Source: an uncultured Bacteroidota bacterium
Lineage (GTDB): Bacteria; Bacteroidota; Bacteroidia; NS11-12g; UBA9320
NCBI GenBank assembly: GCA_913056425.1
Contig: CAJXLR010000015.1
Span: forward strand, 1 to 15,298
Length of the DNA: 15,298 nucleotides
Reading direction: 5' to 3'
Below the pieces are notes generated by a model. That model did not search any database. It was given only the letters and a program-made list of their open reading frames with translations, and was not told the origin of the DNA. The position numbers and the translations under genes were made by a program. Positions 13,634-15,298 of this stretch are shown piece after piece (position 1 is the stretch's first letter; each line of letters opens with the position of its first letter).

Positions 13634-15298
13634 GTGCAATTATCCGTAATCATCGTTAACTACAATGTCAAGTACTTTCTTGAGCAGTGCTTGGTTTCTG
13701 TGTACAAGTCATTGGAGGGTATTGACGGCGAAGTATTCGTGGTGGATAATGACTCCGTTGATGGTTCAATGGATATGGTTCGGGCTCGGTTCCCGCAAAC
13801 CATTTGTATAGACAACAAGGAGAACGTCGGTTTTTCCAAAGCCAACAACCAAGCTATTCGTGAATCCCGTGGCAAGTATGTCTTACTCCTAAATCCGGAT
13901 ACCGTTGTGCAGGAAGACACTTTTTCAAAGTGTATTTCCTACATGGATATACAGGATAAAGTAGGTGGTTTGGGTGTGAAGATGATAGATGGGAAAGGCA
14001 ACTTTTTACCGGAGTCGAAACGTGGCTTGCCAACTCCGGAAGTGGCGTTTTACAAGATGGTTGGGTTAAACAAAGTCTTTCCACGGTCGAAGCGATTTGG
14101 CAAATATCACATGGGCTATATAGGTGAAGACGAAACCGCCGAAGTGGATGTTCTTGCCGGGGCATACATGCTCATGCGGAAATCAGTTCTAGATGAAATA
14201 GGACTGCTGGATGAAACCTTTTTCATGTATGGTGAGGATATTGATTTGTCGTACCGGATCACGCAAGCTGGTTACCAAAATGTGTACTTTCCGGAGACTT
14301 CGATAATCCATTACAAAGGCGAGAGTACCAAGCGGATGTCGGCGAATTACGTTTTCATCTTTTACCGCGCAATGGTAATTTTTGCCAAGAAGCACTATTC
14401 GGGCAAAACAGCACGTTTGTTTACCGCTTTAATAAACGCTTCAATTTACGTTCGAGCAAGTCTAGCTTTGGTTCAACGTTTTGCGTTAAGATCTTGGGTT
14501 GCCGTAGTAGATTTCTTACTGATATCCGGTGGGCTGGTTTTGATCAAAGATTATTGGGAAGAGCACATTAAGAACTTTGAGGGCTATTTCGCTCCGGTAT
14601 ATGCACAAACCCACTTCCCGGCCTATGCCATCATCTGGATACTCATGGTGTTTTGGAGCGGTGGATATCAAAAACCATATTCGATACAAAAAATCCTCCG
14701 TGGTGTATTGGCCGGTACAGTAATCATCTCAGCTGTATTTGCTTTTCTCCCGGATACGTTACGATATAGTAGAGGTATCATTTTGGCCGGCACAGCATCT
14801 ACTGCATTGTTGCTGAGTTTGTTTAGGCTGGTTTTACACGTTACACAATTTAAAAACTTGCGATTGGGTCGTGTGGGTCAGGTAAAAACCGCGATTGTTG
14901 GAAAACCCGGAGAGCGAGAACGGGTACGTGATTTATTGGAGAAGGCGGGTGCCGATATCGATTTTAGAGGCTTCATCAGCGCAGATGACACGGTAAACTC
15001 GGATGTGCTGGGGTCTGTGAAGCGATTGGATGAGGTTTGTTCAATTTACGGAATAGATGAAGTAATCTTCTGTGGTAAAGATATTAGTAGTTCCGAAACC
15101 ATGCAGTGGATGAGCAAGATGGCTACAGCAAATACAACGTTTAAGATTGTACCGGAAGCAGGTGGATTTATCATCGGGAGTAATTCTAAGAACCTCAGTG
15201 GTGAACTTTACACCGAGGAAGTATCGTTTGCTATCGCGGATGCAAACACACTGCAGAAGAAGCGACTGCTGGATATACTGGTGTGCCTCTTAAAGTTT
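13634..15298 (+). CDS. GT2 glycosyltransferase fused to a sugar-phosphotransferase-like membrane/Rossmann region (3' end cut)
   Basis: The frame is open for 555 codons to the window edge. GTG at 13634 is the start, since an in-frame TAG (13619-13621) lies four codons before it. Residues 1-230 are a GT2 domain adding sugars to a glycan from NDP-sugars: LSVIIVNYNV (3-12), VVDNDSVDGS (36-45), NVGFSKANN (64-72), LLNPDT (85-90) and MYGEDIDLSYR (198-208) are all intact. Four hydrophobic segments follow (about 288-305, 329-343, 355-373, 381-402). Next comes a Rossmann-like part starting AIVGKPGERERV (420-431), then KKRLLDILVCLLKF, where the last membrane helix begins. This second half has the layout of the N-terminal region of WcaJ/WbaP-type polyprenyl-phosphate sugar-1-phosphate transferases. 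Whether the catalytic transferase domain follows cannot be seen. Confidence 0.88.
   Translation, partial: MQLSVIIVNYNVKYFLEQCLVSVYKSLEGIDGEVFVVDNDSVDGSMDMVRARFPQTICIDNKENVGFSKANNQAIRESRGKYVLLLNPDTVVQEDTFSKCISYMDIQDKVGGLGVKMIDGKGNFLPESKRGLPTPEVAFYKMVGLNKVFPRSKRFGKYHMGYIGEDETAEVDVLAGAYMLMRKSVLDEIGLLDETFFMYGEDIDLSYRITQAGYQNVYFPETSIIHYKGESTKRMSANYVFIFYRAMVIFAKKHYSGKTARLFTALINASIYVRASLALVQRFALRSWVAVVDFLLISGGLVLIKDYWEEHIKNFEGYFAPVYAQTHFPAYAIIWILMVFWSGGYQKPYSIQKILRGVLAGTVIISAVFAFLPDTLRYSRGIILAGTASTALLLSLFRLVLHVTQFKNLRLGRVGQVKTAIVGKPGERERVRDLLEKAGADIDFRGFISADDTVNSDVLGSVKRLDEVCSIYGIDEVIFCGKDISSSETMQWMSKMATANTTFKIVPEAGGFIIGSNSKNLSGELYTEEVSFAIADANTLQKKRLLDILVCLLKF

Noticed and set aside
1..15298. CRISPR array, defence system, insertion sequence or phage genes
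   Set aside because: I saw no regularly spaced repeats, no transposase or integrase motifs, and no nuclease, helicase or toxin-antitoxin signatures. The genes are envelope and housekeeping types.

Overview
The window reads as chromosomal DNA of a Bacteroidota bacterium, most likely of the Flavobacteriia. The grounds are several TAnnTTTG promoter -7 boxes close to start codons, few clear Shine-Dalgarno sites, many short-signal lipoproteins, a DUF4292-type lipoprotein, and a gene order (flippase, dut, sugar nucleotidyltransferase, TPR lipoprotein, DUF4292 lipoprotein, M23/EnvC-like protein) that I recall as common in this group. No transposase, integrase, phage gene, CRISPR array or toxin-antitoxin pair is visible.

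Bases 1-252 hold a complete tRNA-Asp(GTC), its terminator, and a second hairpin that probably ends the opposing transcription unit. Bases 253-1831 (minus strand) are three small genes in one direction: a two-segment membrane protein of a Bacteroidota family, a four-segment membrane protein and a soluble protein of unknown function. A 320-base gap follows, holding a candidate promoter, a perfect inverted repeat and a strong terminator. Next come a small lipoprotein gene (minus) and, divergently, a large S9-family serine peptidase lipoprotein.

Bases 4850-6341 hold a terminator that almost touches the start of another small lipoprotein gene. That gene ends tail-to-tail, with overlapping stop codons, against a GNAT/FemAB-like acyltransferase on the minus strand.

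Bases 6487-12990 form a tightly packed six-gene plus-strand cluster for the cell envelope: a MOP-superfamily polysaccharide flippase, dUTPase (dut), an NDP-sugar pyrophosphorylase-like protein with a left-handed beta-helix tail, a TPR lipoprotein, a DUF4292-like lipoprotein, and a coiled-coil protein with a degenerate LytM/M23 domain resembling the amidase activator EnvC. Neighbours overlap by 1-17 bases or lie 10 bases apart, so co-transcription and translational coupling are likely. Together they suggest supply and export of a glycan precursor plus control of peptidoglycan cleavage. dut is the nucleotide-metabolism exception.

Bases 12991-15298 contain a short signal-peptide-like reading frame cut by a UGA, a GlsB/YeaQ-type small membrane protein, and the first 555 codons of a large fusion protein. 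The fusion joins a GT2 glycosyltransferase to a membrane and Rossmann region like that of polyprenyl-phosphate sugar-1-phosphate transferases, and it runs off the window.

I see no clearly new defence or mobile system. The most unusual items are the GT2/phosphoglycosyltransferase-like fusion, the catalytically degenerate EnvC-like protein, the possible leaderless starts, and the three-gene unit of unknown function.
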